DNA of 64,000 nt from Glossina fuscipes (Eukaryota; Arthropoda; Insecta; Diptera; Glossinidae), in assembly GCF_014805625.2 (NCBI RefSeq), contig NW_023998432.1, positions 682,001 to 746,000 of the forward strand, given 5' to 3'. The position numbers were made by a program, and so were the translations under genes. Shown here in pieces: positions 13,683 through 26,950 of the stretch; position 1 is the stretch's first letter; each line of letters opens with the position of its first letter. Under the pieces are notes generated by a model, which was not told where the DNA came from, did not search any database, and saw only the letters and a list, made by a program, of their open reading frames with translations.

Positions 13683-14917
13683 ACTTACAGTAGTAATGAA
13701 AACCATATTTCGTCCAATAAAAAGAAACTCTATTTGTCTTTTAGCAAAATTTCTATATCCATCAGCGGGCTAGTCTTGAATTGAAATGACAAAGATGCCT
13801 TTAAGATATTGTTACAATCTTTCCGTTCTGACGAAGAATTTCTCTATTTGTCGAAATCTTCGGTACCTGCTATGGTCGGTTATAAAAATAATGCAGTTTG
13901 CGATCCATACCGATCATACCGTAGTGGATAGAAAATCACTTAGTTTAGGCGCATGAGGGAAAACCTGGCATTTTCCACGTACCCTGAAAGCTTCAACATA
14001 CCTATTAACACAAACCATATTCATTTTCAACACTTTTTTCTGAACATTTGCTTCGTTGAAAAGTCATCTACGTTCATAAACAAAATAATTTCAATAATTC
14101 TACTTAGAAGAACTTAACATTTGCAAAACCAATTTCCTCATTAAGTCCAAAATTTTGATTTTAATTTTTCAGTAATCATAAAAAAGGATGATTAAATTGC
14201 TGACTGAATTGGCGATTGCTCTTTTCCTTTCCGATCTACGAGTCTAAACTAAATAATTATTACATTTATCTATTGTCATAGATCAGTAATTAGAAAAAAT
14301 CCAACTTGACCTTGAAGGGTTGCTTTGCTTTTTTTAGCTTGTCTTTTATTAACCAATAAATAATTCCGGGAAAATAGTTGTACACTCTAATGACGTATAA
14401 ATTAATATCACATAAACATCAACGAAAAAATTCATATATGCGCGTTAAGCACACGGCATCGATGCTGAACACGTGAGAACGAAAGAAATTGAAATGAATA
14501 AATAAATATATATATGCGTACGTAAGCACATATATTTATGCACATCATGTGGGAAAAAGCAGTATTCTCAACACGTTTTGAATATTAAATGAGACAACAT
14601 TAAGATCTAGCGGTAATGTGTATACAAAACACAATGAACTACAAAATATATTTAATGCACGCCTGGAAACAAAAAGCAAAGATAAGTTGATTTGGGATTA
14701 GTTTGTATATATGGTGTTAGATAGCGAAGAAATATTAAGAGTATTTTTTTTCCTTTTTCTATTTTACAGCGGAAACAAGTTTTAAAAATAATAAATAATT
14801 TATAAATGTTAATTTTGTAAACAATTACATAAACCACTGGCCTTATTTCGTAAAACGGATGCTAATGGGTAAGTTATGTCAACTTAAAAGTGAATCTTGA
14901 GTACTCATCACCTAAAG
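13683..14917. other. Unassigned AT-rich stretch
   Basis: I see no gene, tRNA or clear repeat. A short minus-strand frame (14652-14837) is AT-rich and lacks motifs. Confidence 0.5.
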
Positions 14918-14990
14918 GAAAACTTACATTCGGTGCGATTCGAACAATGAACTTTCGACTACTAGTTCCGATTTATCAGCACACTGCCCA
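14918..14990 (-). mobile_element. Possible tRNA-like SINE head (degenerate)
   Basis: On the minus strand a GTTCGAATCGC stretch looks like a Pol III B box. Upstream, TGTGCTGATAAATCGG could be a diverged A box. Spacing is roughly tRNA-like. There is no second copy in the window to confirm a family, so this is tentative. Confidence 0.28.
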
Positions 14991-15062
14991 TATTCGATGA
15001 CTAATTTGGCTTCAAATCCTAATTTGGTTATTCCTGAAAACGACGTTTTTGAAGGTGATATA

Positions 15063-16215
15063 GTCGTGCGCCTGGTCCTGATGAAATTCCATCATGTGTA
15101 CTTAAATCTTACGCTAGCGAGCTATGTGGTGTTATTTCAAAGATTTTCAGCCAGTCCTTGAATTTAGGTGTTTTGTCTTTGCGTTGGGAGAGTAGTTTCC
15201 TTATCCACATTCACAAATATGGAAATAGACCTCAGGTTGAGAACTAGATAGGCATCGTCAAGTTGAGTGTCTTAGCTAAATTGTTTGAGCGAATTGTTAT
15301 CCAGCATTTACCTTTTGTCATTAAGTCTTATATTCCTCCATGTCAGCATGGCTTTCGGAAAGGAAGATCTACTGTCAGGAATCTTTTGCAGTTTACTTGG
15401 TATGTCTTCAAGGCTTTTACTAGTGGCTCTCGCACTGACGCTATGCACACTGAGTTGTGCAAACCGTTTCATTTGGTTAACCGTAAACTACTCATCATTA
15501 AACTCCCAGCCTCTGGCTCCCTTTCTTTAGTGAAATGGATAAGCTCTTATCTGCACAATAGATCCTTAAGGTTTCGTTGTTGACGTCGATTCGTTCATTG
15601 ATTTAGACGTTCTATTTGACTATAAGTTACGTTTTAACTTGAATATTGAGCTCCCGTTAAGCAAAGCTAGGACGACTCTTGGTTTTATAAAATGGTCTAA
15701 AGAGCTCGATGATCCTTACATTACGAAAAGGCTCCTTCCTATAGGTGCTACGTAGATTCAATTGAATCTGTTCAAAAGCAATTCTTACTGTTTGCCCTTA
15801 GGAATTTGGCTTGAGATCCGATTGCCTCTCTTCCACCCTATGAAAATAGGTTGCATCTATCATCCTTATCGTCTTAATCAAAGTAATTAATGGTACTATC
15901 GACTCGCCCGCATTACTTGCTGAGATAAGCTTTAATGCCCCCAACCGCTTTTCTAGGTATTTTATCTTGATTAAGTTTAATCAATGTAAACACAATTATG
16001 AGCTGTTTAATCCGCTCAGAGTTGTTTGCGGCAACCTAAATTATGTCTATCACTTACACTCAAGTCTATTAAAACAACTATGCTTAATATGCGCGGTTTA
16101 TCTATGTCGTACTTAAACTTATTTGCATTCTTAATATCTCTTTTTTTAAGATTTACTATTAAAATGTATTTGAATTCGACTGTTAATTTTGTTCAGTTGA
16201 TTTTCATGTATAGCT
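15063..16215 (+). pseudogene. Degenerate jockey-like non-LTR reverse transcriptase
   Basis: Read across breaks, the plus strand gives the start of a non-LTR reverse transcriptase: PGPDEIPSCVLK at about 15069, then F/LIHIHKYGN, an in-frame TAG at 15245-15247 where the family has the Y/N-R-G-I block, then LSVLAKLFERIV, CQHGFRKGRST and LVKWISSYL. Motif A, normally YTDFSKAFD, reads HTELCKPFH, so both aspartates are lost. Straight after LRFRC (stop near 15581) the frame breaks. The YADD region is missing and the C-terminal region (SIESVQKQFLLFALRNLA, then LPPYE-like) follows in scattered frames. Product is inactive. Placement in the jockey clade is by resemblance to such RTs, not by phylogeny. It is 5' truncated: no endonuclease or ORF1 is seen upstream. 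Confidence 0.82.
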
Positions 16216-16719
16216 AGGTAAAACAGAATATAAAAGAAAAGCTTGTCACAGTAAATTGATATGTCAACTGACGCTTTTGTGCCAACTTTCGTTACTAAAT
16301 GGTAACAAGCAGGAAAATTATATTCGATCGTGACCAAATGTTTCATACTCATCGCCGTGATCCTAAAGAATGGGAGAAGAACTTAATTTTCACACTCTAT
16401 AATACCGGATGAGCGCGGTCGACATTTCCTTCGTATGATTAACAAGCAAACTACACGGAGAGCAAAGGTGCTGACAATTGTTGCTATATAGATTCGCGTT
16501 TCGTTGAAAAGTTTTTGCATGTTTTTAGACGATGTCTTCATTTTTATAAACGGGAGAATATTTACCATTAGACAGATGAACAGAAGGACATCCCTACGTG
16601 TATTCCAAATTTATGGGGTTTTTGAAGCTAGCGTTTACGCGTTATGTAAAGTTTTGAAAAGAAAAATGAAAGTATGACACGCAATAAAATTGAATAGACG
16701 TGGGTGATTTTTCCCTGTT
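16216..16719. other. Unassigned spacer
   Basis: No feature recognised between the LINE relic and the R1 repeat. Short overlapping frames on the minus strand (16146-16352, 16383-16568) have no motif. Confidence 0.45.
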
Positions 16720-17135
16720 ATATAGAGGTGCTACAATATCGCCCCCAGAATGTGCGTTCAAATTTTTATAGATTTATCTGCTGCAGCTTATGAGTAATGA
16801 GCAATTTTTTTAGTCCTTTTGAAAAAGAGAAATGTCTGCTCTTTACGTAGTACTGCGGGAGTGTCCTTCGACCGATTTGGCCCATTGTCGATAGAAATCT
16901 GTGCACAAGAACTTTTAGTGTTTCTGCCAAATTTGAAGTCGTTAGCTTCACTTCTGCGCTCAGGAGTATATTTAAAACAGACATTACATAGACGGACAGA
17001 CGGACATGTTTAAATTGGTTCAGAATTTGATACTGATGAGTAACGTATACACTCTGAGGATTCCTGAAGCTTCCTTCTGAGCGTTACAAACGTGATGATA
17101 AAATGAATATACCTTTCATCCTCCAATGATGGATA
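16720..17135 (-). repeat. Dispersed repeat family R1, copy d (partial)
   Basis: Reverse-oriented partial copy. On the minus strand it starts TATATCCATCATTGGAGGAT, continues through 'CATCAGTATCAAATTCTGA', 'AACATGTCCGTCTGTCCG' and 'GGGCCAAATCGGTCGAAGG', and stops before the family's 3' block. The frames at 16766-16984 and 16819-17013 are just translations of this repeat. Confidence 0.7.
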
Positions 17136-17329
17136 TAGAAAGGTGATCACATAAGGGCTTATGTCTTGTAAGAATGGTTGTATGTAATGGTTTTATGAAG
17201 ATTCAAAAACGATCTGATCCTATGCAATTTCTTTACTGAGGTATACACAATTCTTTACGAATTCTTTGAGAAATATACATACGAGGAAAACTGCAAGTTG
17301 TCTGCCTTTGAATGCAATAGTCTAATCCA

Positions 17330-17580
17330 ATCCATTTACAATAATGGTCATCACCTTTCGTCCAAAAGATGTCACCTGTCAAAAGATGAACCTGCGAATT
17401 GAGACCTTTAAATTGAACCCAAAAACCCCTATAGTGCGGAGAGTCGGACGGAAGGACAGATATACTTAATAAATGATTCTAACAAATCGATTTGAGAAAT
17501 GATTGACATAACAAAGTGAAAAAGTGTCAATATTGAGAGCTAATATGCACTTACCTACAGCGATAAAAGGGTACAAATAT
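17330..17580 (+). repeat. Dispersed repeat family R2, short copy
   Basis: GAATTGAGACCTTTAAATTG and the following ACCCAAAAA (from about 17397) match 44999-45030 (GAATTGGGACCTGTAGATTG, then ACACAAAAA). Each is followed by a GACAGA/GGACAGA-rich block. Outer limits are approximate. Confidence 0.5.
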
Positions 17581-19340
17581 AATTTCATAAAAGTCCAATT
17601 ATTTGATATAGTCTTCCTTTTCCTCTTTATATAAGAAAGTTTTGTATTAAAAGAAAACTCATTACAAAGTCACTGGTTTTTTTTACGCAAACGCGTAAAC
17701 AGTGTTCATCTCTATGATAATAAGCGGTGAATTTTAAAAATTGGGAGAAAGCAATATGATAAGGCATAACATTAATATAAATGTTTCTTTATAATCATGA
17801 AGTTACGATAGTTTTTGCGAAAGACCAATCAATTTTGCTTAAACCATTTTTTGCACATGTTAAGATATTTGAATAAATTTTGCAATCCCACTCACATGCA
17901 TTGCCATGATTTGCTATCTAAACCCCTTGAAATATTGCTTAAAATGTCCTGAAGAGCGTGAAGGATTTCCTTATTTGAATATTCATTAAAAAAGAAAAAA
18001 AAAATGACACTGATTTAGTGAAAATTTGTTCTTCAATTTTTTTTTATAAAATTAATGAAAAGTAAGAAAGCAACATAATCCTACGCGCTCCGTTAAAACT
18101 AAAATTCGAAATCGTTCGATTGAAAATTCAGAGCACTAAAAATTCGAGCAATTCGAAAAATATAGTTTCGAGAAACATTTGCTTAAGATTTATGTACTGA
18201 TACCCTTTCCAGGCCACTCCTTCCATTTCATCATCTTAAAATTTTGTACATAACAATATTGAAAATTTAGAAATCATTTAAAACCACAAAAAATTGGTAA
18301 ACAAAACTCACAAGATAATATTGCCTTCTATGCCGAACGCTCTTATTAGTGAATTAAAAAAAGATATGTTTAGAAAGTAAAAGATAATTGGAATCTCCTC
18401 TAGTTATTATTATTTGTTATATAGCAAAAACCTACATTGGTTTAACCACCATCTCAAACTAAGAGCTTTTTGCAAAAGAAAGTCCACATAAGAGCCAAAG
18501 ATATTTTTTTTTTTTTTTTTTAGGTAGAAGCATAGAAAATTATTATAAGATTCGAATGCGCTTTCTCTGGCTTATATAGCCGGTACTGTGACTTTTAGAT
18601 AAGAATACGAAGGCACTATTTCTTGTTTACATCCGTATACATAATTTATCGCCACGATTATGGCAACGCAGACTTACTGGTTGACGTCCTGGTAAAGACT
18701 TCACTTGAAGTCCTTATATCTCGATTTGGTGAAAGGAGAAGAGTACATAACGCAAGTTTACCCACATGGCCAAGAAGCAGATAGGCAAATGTACTTATAA
18801 TATAACGTATAAATGAATGCGTTGCTGATTATTTGTAAAGTTGCATGGATACGGTAATGGATTTAAAGATGACGAAGAAGAGGTTGCTGATTGCCACTTT
18901 ACTATAATGGCGGTTTATTTTGTAGCACATATACAATCCTGTACAGAATTGCATTCTTTCTATGTAAAATTGCTGCAATCTGTTACGCCCTGGGAATGAT
19001 GCCATTTTTACCTTACGGACAAAGGCGACCATGCCATACGTAAAGAAACGACATATGTCTGTTTGTATGTTTACAAAAGTGAAGCTAAGAAAAAAAAATG
19101 CAATTTCTTATGAATTCTACATCTAAATTCTATATAGAATACAACAACTAATGTAGTACATGTACGACATCGATTTAATCATTTCGACTTAAAATAATTG
19201 GTGCTACTACGCTATGCGGACTATAATTGTAATGCAATATTGATAACATATTTTAAGCGGTTTAAAGTGAATGCAGTTGCAATGCTTTTCTTTAAAGAAA
19301 CATAGATAAATGGAACCCTAAACAGAAATAGCCACATTTT
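17581..19340. other. Unassigned AT-rich stretch
   Basis: No gene or repeat identified. An 18-nt T run lies at 18504-18521. A 67-codon minus-strand frame (18829-19032) lacks any motif. Confidence 0.5.
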
Positions 19341-19770
19341 TGATTTATTTCGTGCACTGAGCAGAATTTTGAAGACTGGAGAAAAATTACAGGTCGGGCT
19401 ACCGAAGTGACTACGTTGGCTGAGAGCGATGATTTAGTAAGCTACGAAACAATTAGAAAGTGCTATACGAGTTTTTGTTCAAAAATTTTAGTCTTGAGGA
19501 AAATGAACGTTCGCGTGGCCGGTCCGTCTGTCAATTCCAAAAGCGTCCAAAAAAATGACATTTAATATGGCCTAGGGTCTTCTCCCGTTTCCGTTGTATT
19601 CTCTATCCACTTCTTATTATCTTGCTAAGTTCGATACAATCGTATTTGCAAAATCAGAAGCTCACAAGAGATGTTCAAAATTTGCTCTACGACTCCTTAA
19701 ATTCGAAAACACGCAGTTTATACTTTGACGGCATCCGCAAGCCGCACGATAAAAGTCAAACGACCATAGA
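19341..19770 (+). mobile_element. Faint mariner-like transposase relic
   Basis: Conceptual translation gives a segment that ends in SLEENERSRGR, like the linker after the N-terminal helix-turn-helix of many mariner transposases (W-F-x-R-F-x-S-G-N-F-x-L-E-x-x-x-R-x-G-R). The residues before it (ATEVTTLAESDDLVSYETIRK) fit the preceding helix-turn-helix loosely. No DDE blocks or inverted ends were found. Low confidence. Confidence 0.33.
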
Positions 19771-19824
19771 TAATAATGAAGAATATTTCAATTATTAAAT
19801 CTTTGTAACAAGTGTATATTATAT

Positions 19825-20014
19825 ATTATTATTATTATTATTCTTGTTATTATAATTAGTTTAGCTAAAGAAATAAATTCCAAGACTAAAGTCTTAAAAT
19901 CCTAGCATCTAAGGCTTTCGGCCTTATTAAAAACTCTACCGTACTTGAGATTTGAACCCACGTCCATTGAGTTGCATGTCGAGACTCGTGCCTACTTGGC
20001 CATACAGGCGGATA
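19825..20014 (-). mobile_element. tRNA-derived SINE, copy 1
   Basis: Read on the minus strand from 20014: TATCCGCCTG, then an A-box-like TGGCCAAGTAGG, a GAGTCTCG...CAACTC arm, a B box GGGTTCAAATCTC, a short body with GCCGAAAGCCTTAGATGC, then TTAGTCTTGGAATTTATTTC and a tail of TAA repeats (19829-19843 on the plus strand). It aligns along its length with the copy at 59860-60049. The 3' part (GCTAG, TTAGTCT..GAATTTATTTC, TAA repeats) also matches the end of the I-like LINE at 48742. Target-site duplication is unclear (TATATA-like on both sides). Confidence 0.8.
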
Positions 20015-20039
20015 TTTTTTATATAAATTTCGATTTATC

Positions 20040-20175
20040 AAAAAAAAAAAAAAAATACAGAGAACTTATTCCCAGTCCTAATACAATGCAAGTTAGAGAA
20101 AAGACAACGATTCGTCATAGTATCAATTTCTAATGCTATCAAATAGACTACCTATTTTGCAAAAAAAAAAAAAAA
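20040..20175. repeat. Two poly(A) tracts
   Basis: A runs at 20040-20055 (16 nt) and 20161-20175 (15 nt). The second directly abuts the 3' terminus of the minus-strand R1 copy. Confidence 0.85.
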
Positions 20176-20846
20176 CAAGTAACAAAATTAAGTTTGGTCG
20201 AACCGAACCTTTTGCCTCAAAAAAGATATAAGAAGTAAAAAACAAAGTTTGCATTCTCTTTATTCTATTCTTCAAAACAAAAGTTTTTGTCGTCTAGGCA
20301 TGTGAGCGTTATAGGCGCGTTTCTTGAAAACTTTAGTTCATTTTCATATTCTTTTGCAAATTTGTAGGCGATATCTTTATTTTGGACAGATGGATCTAAA
20401 GGTATTAAAAAAATAATTAAATTTTGTTGTACCATAATATTGATTAGGCGTGGTCAATCGCTTTCATTTTTGTACACAAAGGCTACAGCATCGACCATAG
20501 CATATGCGTTCAAATGTTTGTACATTTATTTGCTATAGTTTATGAGTAATGAGTGAAAAACCAATTTTTCATTCCCTTTGAAAAACAGAGGTGTTCTCAG
20601 TTTACGTCGTGCTGTGGGCGTGTTCTTCGACCGATTTGGCCCATTTTAAATGCCAAGCTGCGTGCAGGAACTTCTACTGTCTCTGCCAAACTTGAAGGCG
20701 ATAGCTTCATTTATGCGTCCAGGAGACGTTACACAGGCGGACCGGCAGACATGCTCAAATCGATTTAGAATTTGACACTGATCAAACATATTTATCTTAT
20801 GTGCGATCTCGGATGCTTCCTTGATGATCCGTCGGTGATGAGCATA
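20176..20846 (-). repeat. Dispersed repeat family R1, copy c
   Basis: Reverse-oriented, near full length. The 3' end is seen at the left (CAAGTAACAAAATTAAG on the plus strand, then GTTCGGTTCGACC hairpin-like). The 5' end is at the right (GATGATCCGTCGGTGATGAG). Internal blocks match copies at 7.7 and 61.4 kb. The 76-codon minus frame and 71-codon plus frame here are translations of repeat DNA. Confidence 0.75.
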
Positions 20847-23800
20847 ACAAGATAAATTTACTGATTTGCAGATCATTTCAGTGGATTTACAATATATTGA
20901 TGGAGATACAGTACAATATAATATATAAATGGTATATACAATATATTGGTATGTTTAATGTAACGAAGACGAAATTTTTGCGTGCTTTTAATTGAAGTTA
21001 TGCGAAGTTATGTGAAGAACACCGAAATCATTGTACTGTGACCGCGCTATTGTAGGAATATTTGGAAGTCATTGTATCAATTATTGATTTACTATTGCTA
21101 AGACGAGAGGATCCGATTATTCATGCCTTGTTTACAAAGGAGAACCCATTGCATTCTTCTGAACGTAAAAGTATACCTTGCAACACATTATGCCCATTAT
21201 TTAAAAGTTTGTAGATATTATATCTGCCGCGCTTTCATTAAGCATAATTGCGAATTCCGAATTATAATGTAATGCTTGATAGAAATAAAGTCTAATTTAA
21301 AATTAATTAAAATTTGTGGTTATCCGCAGATATAATAAATCAAAAAACAAAACTTTTCGAATAAGGTCAACTTCTTTTATGCAAAAAAAGAAAAAAAAAG
21401 AGGAAACAAAAATGCAAGTTATCTAATACAAATTATGATTTATTTAACTTCAAAACTTCACTTTTTACATAAAACATATGGTTAGGTGAACGGAAAATTT
21501 CAATACCCGCAATCGTATACTACACCAAATTACAAACATTAAAATTTGTACTACGAGTACGTTATGTGAACACAAATAAAACAGATTCTATTCCGTTTAA
21601 TTTGCTCAGCGGCACTGCTTACTAGGTTGCATAATCTGTAGATAACACACAATACATTTGCAAAGCATTACATTTAATCATAGTAATTGTCATACAATCT
21701 GTACATATAAATATATATGTACATATTATATATATATATATATTTATTTATAAACTAGTATATGAGAGTTCAGTTCGCCATTTATTTACATACCTGCACT
21801 AAATGTATGATATATACATGTGTTTGTGTGCATATATGTTTATACACATAAACACGCATACACGTTTCTGTGGGGGAGGATTTTGATTTATGATACAAAA
21901 CACACTCCTGGATGATTTACCACTAATCACATACTGTCGTTTTCACCTAACAATGTCCAGTAAAAGTAAGTTCGCATAGTTATATAAATAATATATTAGG
22001 TTGTTAGGAAACTGATAAAATACTTTTTATCAATCTACTTATGTATTTTCTTTTCAATCAAAAGCATTTATATCTTTTTTTGTTTGAATGGTTTGCGATC
22101 GCTGACCTTATCAAGCAAATGAAAGCGTAACCGTTAGAGTTAAAAAGCAAGAAGTAAATAAGAGGAACAGAGTATTGCTGCTGCTATAAGTTCTCTTTAC
22201 ATTCTAATTATTCTTACGCGAAATATTTAATATTGATCTAAGAAATATCGCTTTTCCAAATAAAGGATTATCGCTAATCATTGTTTGGATCTAACAAGTA
22301 CCCATTTAAGCGCCATGGCCAAAACGCAATTCATTTTTTTTTAATTACTAATTAGTACAAAAAACAATTATTTGCCGTATTTTAAATTCGTTTACATACA
22401 TCAACCACTTCAGCTGAAGTTGGAGACAGAACTTTACTTACACCTTTCCCATATATAACAACAACATTGCGTTTCAAACGCCATCAAGAGACGATCGCTA
22501 TTAAGGCTTAATGGGCCCTTTTCGCTTGCATACCGAGAATATATTTTTTGAAAGCAGACATAGCTCTCATGTGTCTATCTGCTTAGTTAATTTTTGAAAC
22601 CTCGGTTTGAGTAGTAATTTAATTTTGATTTAAATTTCATCCATCAAGCTGGACACAATTGCAAATGTTTCTGAAGAATTAGTTAAAATCGAAGAGTGAA
22701 TTTCACTACAATTAGCAAACTGTTTCGCTTTCCTAAATGATGAGATTAATACTTCGTTTTCCCATCACTATTCAATAATTCCAACATCATAAAAGACCTC
22801 AATGGCTTGTACCATTTTTTTCTTGACTATGTTATGTTATGTTGTGGTGACTTTTTTCTTCAATGTTTGACCCATTGTTGAACAGCCGTTGTTTTGTTGC
22901 TTTTGAAAAACTCGTAATACGGCGTTTGTTTTCAACCCAACCTAATAAAGACGATAAGCTTGGCGTTGCAGTTATCCCGCTTTTAAATCTATATTGACTG
23001 ATCTATGATATTTTACATTGTAAGAGTTTGACCATATTACAGTAGATTAGAAAAACAATCAAAGAGAAAATGAACGGAAAAAAATGAAAAGCGGTACCAT
23101 CTACACTGTTCTCTCCATTTTGCATCTACTATTCCAATTCACAATTACGGACAAAATCTTGAGGTCAAATATACGCTGTATGAACGCTAAAACATTTCCA
23201 ATCTTCGAAAACTCGTTTTCGAACCGTCTAACTCTTTGGACTCGTTGAAAGCACCTGCAAAAGTTGATATCAATAAAATATTCGCCTTTATTAAGGCGAT
23301 TGTCTTGTTTGCTAAGGCTTATTTTAAAAAAATTGTTATAATGAAAATATAATCAAAAAAATAATAATAGCATGCATAAATTTATGCATTAATTTATTTA
23401 CATCGTAATCATTTCTTTAAACAGATGAATTTAATTGGTTGCTAAATTTCAAATGATATCACAAAACCTGGCTCGGAGTAACATTCTCATCTTCTCATCT
23501 TCAAACAAAATATATTTAATAGTATTTGATAAGATAGATAATATCAGTTATGCCAAGTCCCGATCATTCCTTCTGTTTGCTTTGTCTGTTTTCTAATAAT
23601 ATGTTTTCGATTTTTCAGGGTTTGAACTTTCACAGACAACATCAAATAAAATCGACTAAAAGATAGGCTACACTTTTCAAAAAAAAAAAAAAACTACACA
23701 TATATAATAAAAAAAAAACAAAAAAAAAAACGCCAATTCTTTGCACTATACACATCGCAGATTGAATCTGTTAGTTTTATTAATAACATTTACTAATTTC

Positions 23801-26720
23801 GCTTAAATGTTAATAGTGCTGATATGAAAGAAAAAAAGGGAAAAATTAACCAAACTTGAAAAAGTTATTACTCAGCTAATCCGTTGCCGTAGCGTGCTAA
23901 TGGATGAAACAAGATGTAATACGTAATGGAACTTCGCAAATCGCGACAAAAATATCTTGATTACTTTCGTGTATAATATTTGGAACAATGTGAACAAATT
24001 TTTCCCCCCTTAGATGTGAAACAATAGGCTTAATTCGCTGAGTTTCGCTGAGTATATTGTACAGTTTGAATTGGGCATGATGCAATTATCTTTTCAATGC
24101 ATTTGGTGTGCACCAAAAATTATCAGGCAGCAATAAAAGTAAAATTGCGAGAGAATAAAATAACCTTTATGGTCTTGCGGGACGAGGATTACACTTTTCA
24201 TTACCACGAATTGAAATTAATTATGGATCTTTCATGGCTTCAGTAAAAACTACAAAATAATACATTTGCAGGGAAGAAAGCCAAGTGCTTTATTCGCACT
24301 ATATATGCAGGTTTTTCGTAATAATTATTTATAAAAATGTATATATTAATTTGTTCATTTTACTTCATCGTGACCTCCAAATTTTCCAAAAGCTTCGAAG
24401 TTATCACGAACATATTTGTTTTTCATTAAAATTGGATTTTAAATAGCAAATCATCGCTACTTTTTACGGTGGACAAAATAGTCTCTGCATACTCTAAAGG
24501 GAAATGAAATGAACTATATATACGAGTATATATGTGGTTTTAAAGTGTACTTCATCTAACACTTACGTTTCGGGAATGACATTGGAAATACCGCATATTG
24601 ATATTCATAAACAATATTTGTGGCAGATATTGTTTAAAATTCTATTTCCATCTCCACGCACGTTATACTTATCTGCTTTTCACGGTAGCAGACAGCCGTT
24701 GCTCTATGTTGTAATCGTTTATCATTAGGATTGAAAGCGAATCTCTATTAATCCATAAACTGTAATCTGTAAAATAACTGTAAATTATTCAAAAAATTTC
24801 TCGTCGCAATATGAGAGTCTTCGCAAAAAAAAAAAAAGGAAAAAATCGATCTAAAAATTGATGATAATTTTTTGTTTTTTTTTTTTTCGGCCGGTAAATT
24901 AGTCTGTTCAGTTCGTATAGTGTACAAATCCAATGCTAGTCGTTAGGCGTTAGGCTTACTTACGATTAACCGATGAGCGTTGAAATGATGGGCGTTGAAC
25001 GGTTTGCAATTCGTTGCTAACATTCGGTGTGACATAAGCTGAACTCGATTACTGTTAATTAAGGTCATAACTTTTTCTACCGCTTAATATTTATAGATGT
25101 CGGTATCTGTGTGCGATAACGGGTGGGTGTTGACTTTTTGTCATGTCTGCAACAGACGCTTACAAATTGTTGCCTGATTTTGCATACTTTGACAGCAATG
25201 GTAAAGGAAGAAGCAAAGTTTATGTTTTATACTTTTCTGCGCAAAAATTGGTATACAAAACAAAACAAAACAAAAAAGAAAAAAAAAGTAATGGAAAAAA
25301 CATGATTTATAGGAGCTTAAAAAAAAGAAAAAAAAAAAAAATCAATTTTTATAATAACACTACACTTCTTTGCATGCATCCATGTACACCTGCTTTTGTC
25401 TGCTGGGATGATCAGTGAAATTTTATAATTTTATTGGTTCGTATATATATTTGAAAATATCTATGGTTATTAATACGTTTAAATCTGCGTAATCCTCTTA
25501 TGGAATATTTTACAAAGCGGTCTCCATTTAAATTAATTGCCGACAACTGAAAGGCAAATAAATAATAATTATTAAACTGAGGCGATTTTATATTAAATTT
25601 TAATCTGTTACCTAAAACGCCATACCCGACATTCGTAACTTTTACTTAAGTACTCTTTTCGATGATAATCGTAACACACACGTAAAACATTTGGAGCAAA
25701 GTATTCTATTTAAGGTATCAAACTAGAATATCAATAATGTATCAAAATAACACATGAAAATCTATGCATTCGCTTATCATTTTACATCAAAGTTATTCGC
25801 ACATTGTTAATGCTGAAAGAATGATTGGCGTACTGGACACGTTCAAAAAAGGAGCAAAAAAATGTGAAAAATACTGAAAAAAAAGTGCAATAATATTGAT
25901 GTACTTATTTTGCACGTGCAATAGCAATAAAATGAGTGAAATAATTTTCCATTACATCATAAGCACTGCAATGAAGTTATAATACGGCGTTCAAAAAATA
26001 AGATCTATGTTAAAATTAAGTTGCACACATATATCAAATATCAAGAATATTTTTTTTTTCTATTCACAGTTTTTTTAGATACTCTCTTATTGGATACAAT
26101 ATTTTTAATTAAATTTAAATAACTACGATTGTTGAATACGCGCTAATTGAGTCTTTTCGTTTAATAACAACTACGCCATTTCTCAAATTTAAAATCGTAT
26201 AGTTGTAGAGAGCAAGATCGACTATTTTATATGCTATATCGTTTCGCAAAAGGCAATTCTTCACATACGTTCATCACGATACTTCGAAAATTGAACCTTC
26301 TTATCATATAAAAACTTGCTTTGCAGAGTTATAAAATCCTAAAAATTAAATCTTCTCTCCATTTAAAAGCTGAATTCCCATGGGAAATTTCATCAGGTGC
26401 TGTATAACCAAGCGGATACTACCAAGTTCGTGAATGCTCTGTCACTAAAGGCATAACATTTTACGGTTTGGTCATATGCCCACTAAACCTCAGGCGCCAT
26501 CCCCCCTAATCCGTTCCATTTTCTCACTTCTTTCTGGCCGTCGATGTATATACATATACAGGGGACAATAGCCGAAATGACTGATCATATTAGACAAAGA
26601 TATTAGAAGGGTTTCCCATAGATTTTTATCTATGTCATTCGCAGTTATGTTCGAATCTTGTGTGCTAACTGCCATCATAAAACATTAAATATTAAACCTT
26701 GTTTATCTTGAAGGGAGTTT
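20847..26720. other. Unassigned AT-rich stretch
   Basis: No gene recognised on either strand. It includes (TA)n at 21724-21743 and several A runs (23680-23730, 25320-25340). A possible inverted pair TTAGGTTG (21998) / CAACCTAA (22937) could mark an old ~0.95 kb DNA transposon, without any recognisable transposase. Confidence 0.45.
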
Positions 26721-26950
26721 AAAAAAATGATCCCACCGCGTCAAAATTTTCCTCGTTCACCACATCATAAAACTATTTTTCACTGATTTTTGTCGAGACA
26801 TGAAACGCGACACCAGATATTCTAGAAAAAATGTTATACATACAACAGCGTACCAGACAATCAAGAGCACTGTTGTATCAACGACACATCCATCCTGCAC
26901 GGTTAAACCTATTGTTACGAAGCGTTTTGGTCCCTTACTAATAAAAAAGT

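Noticed and set aside
16766..17013. Overlapping frames of 64-72 codons on both strands
   Set aside because: They are translations of an R1 dispersed-repeat copy; the same DNA recurs at 20.2, 7.7 and 61.4 kb.
20553..20876. 71- and 76-codon frames
   Set aside because: Also inside an R1 copy, on opposite strands over the same bases.
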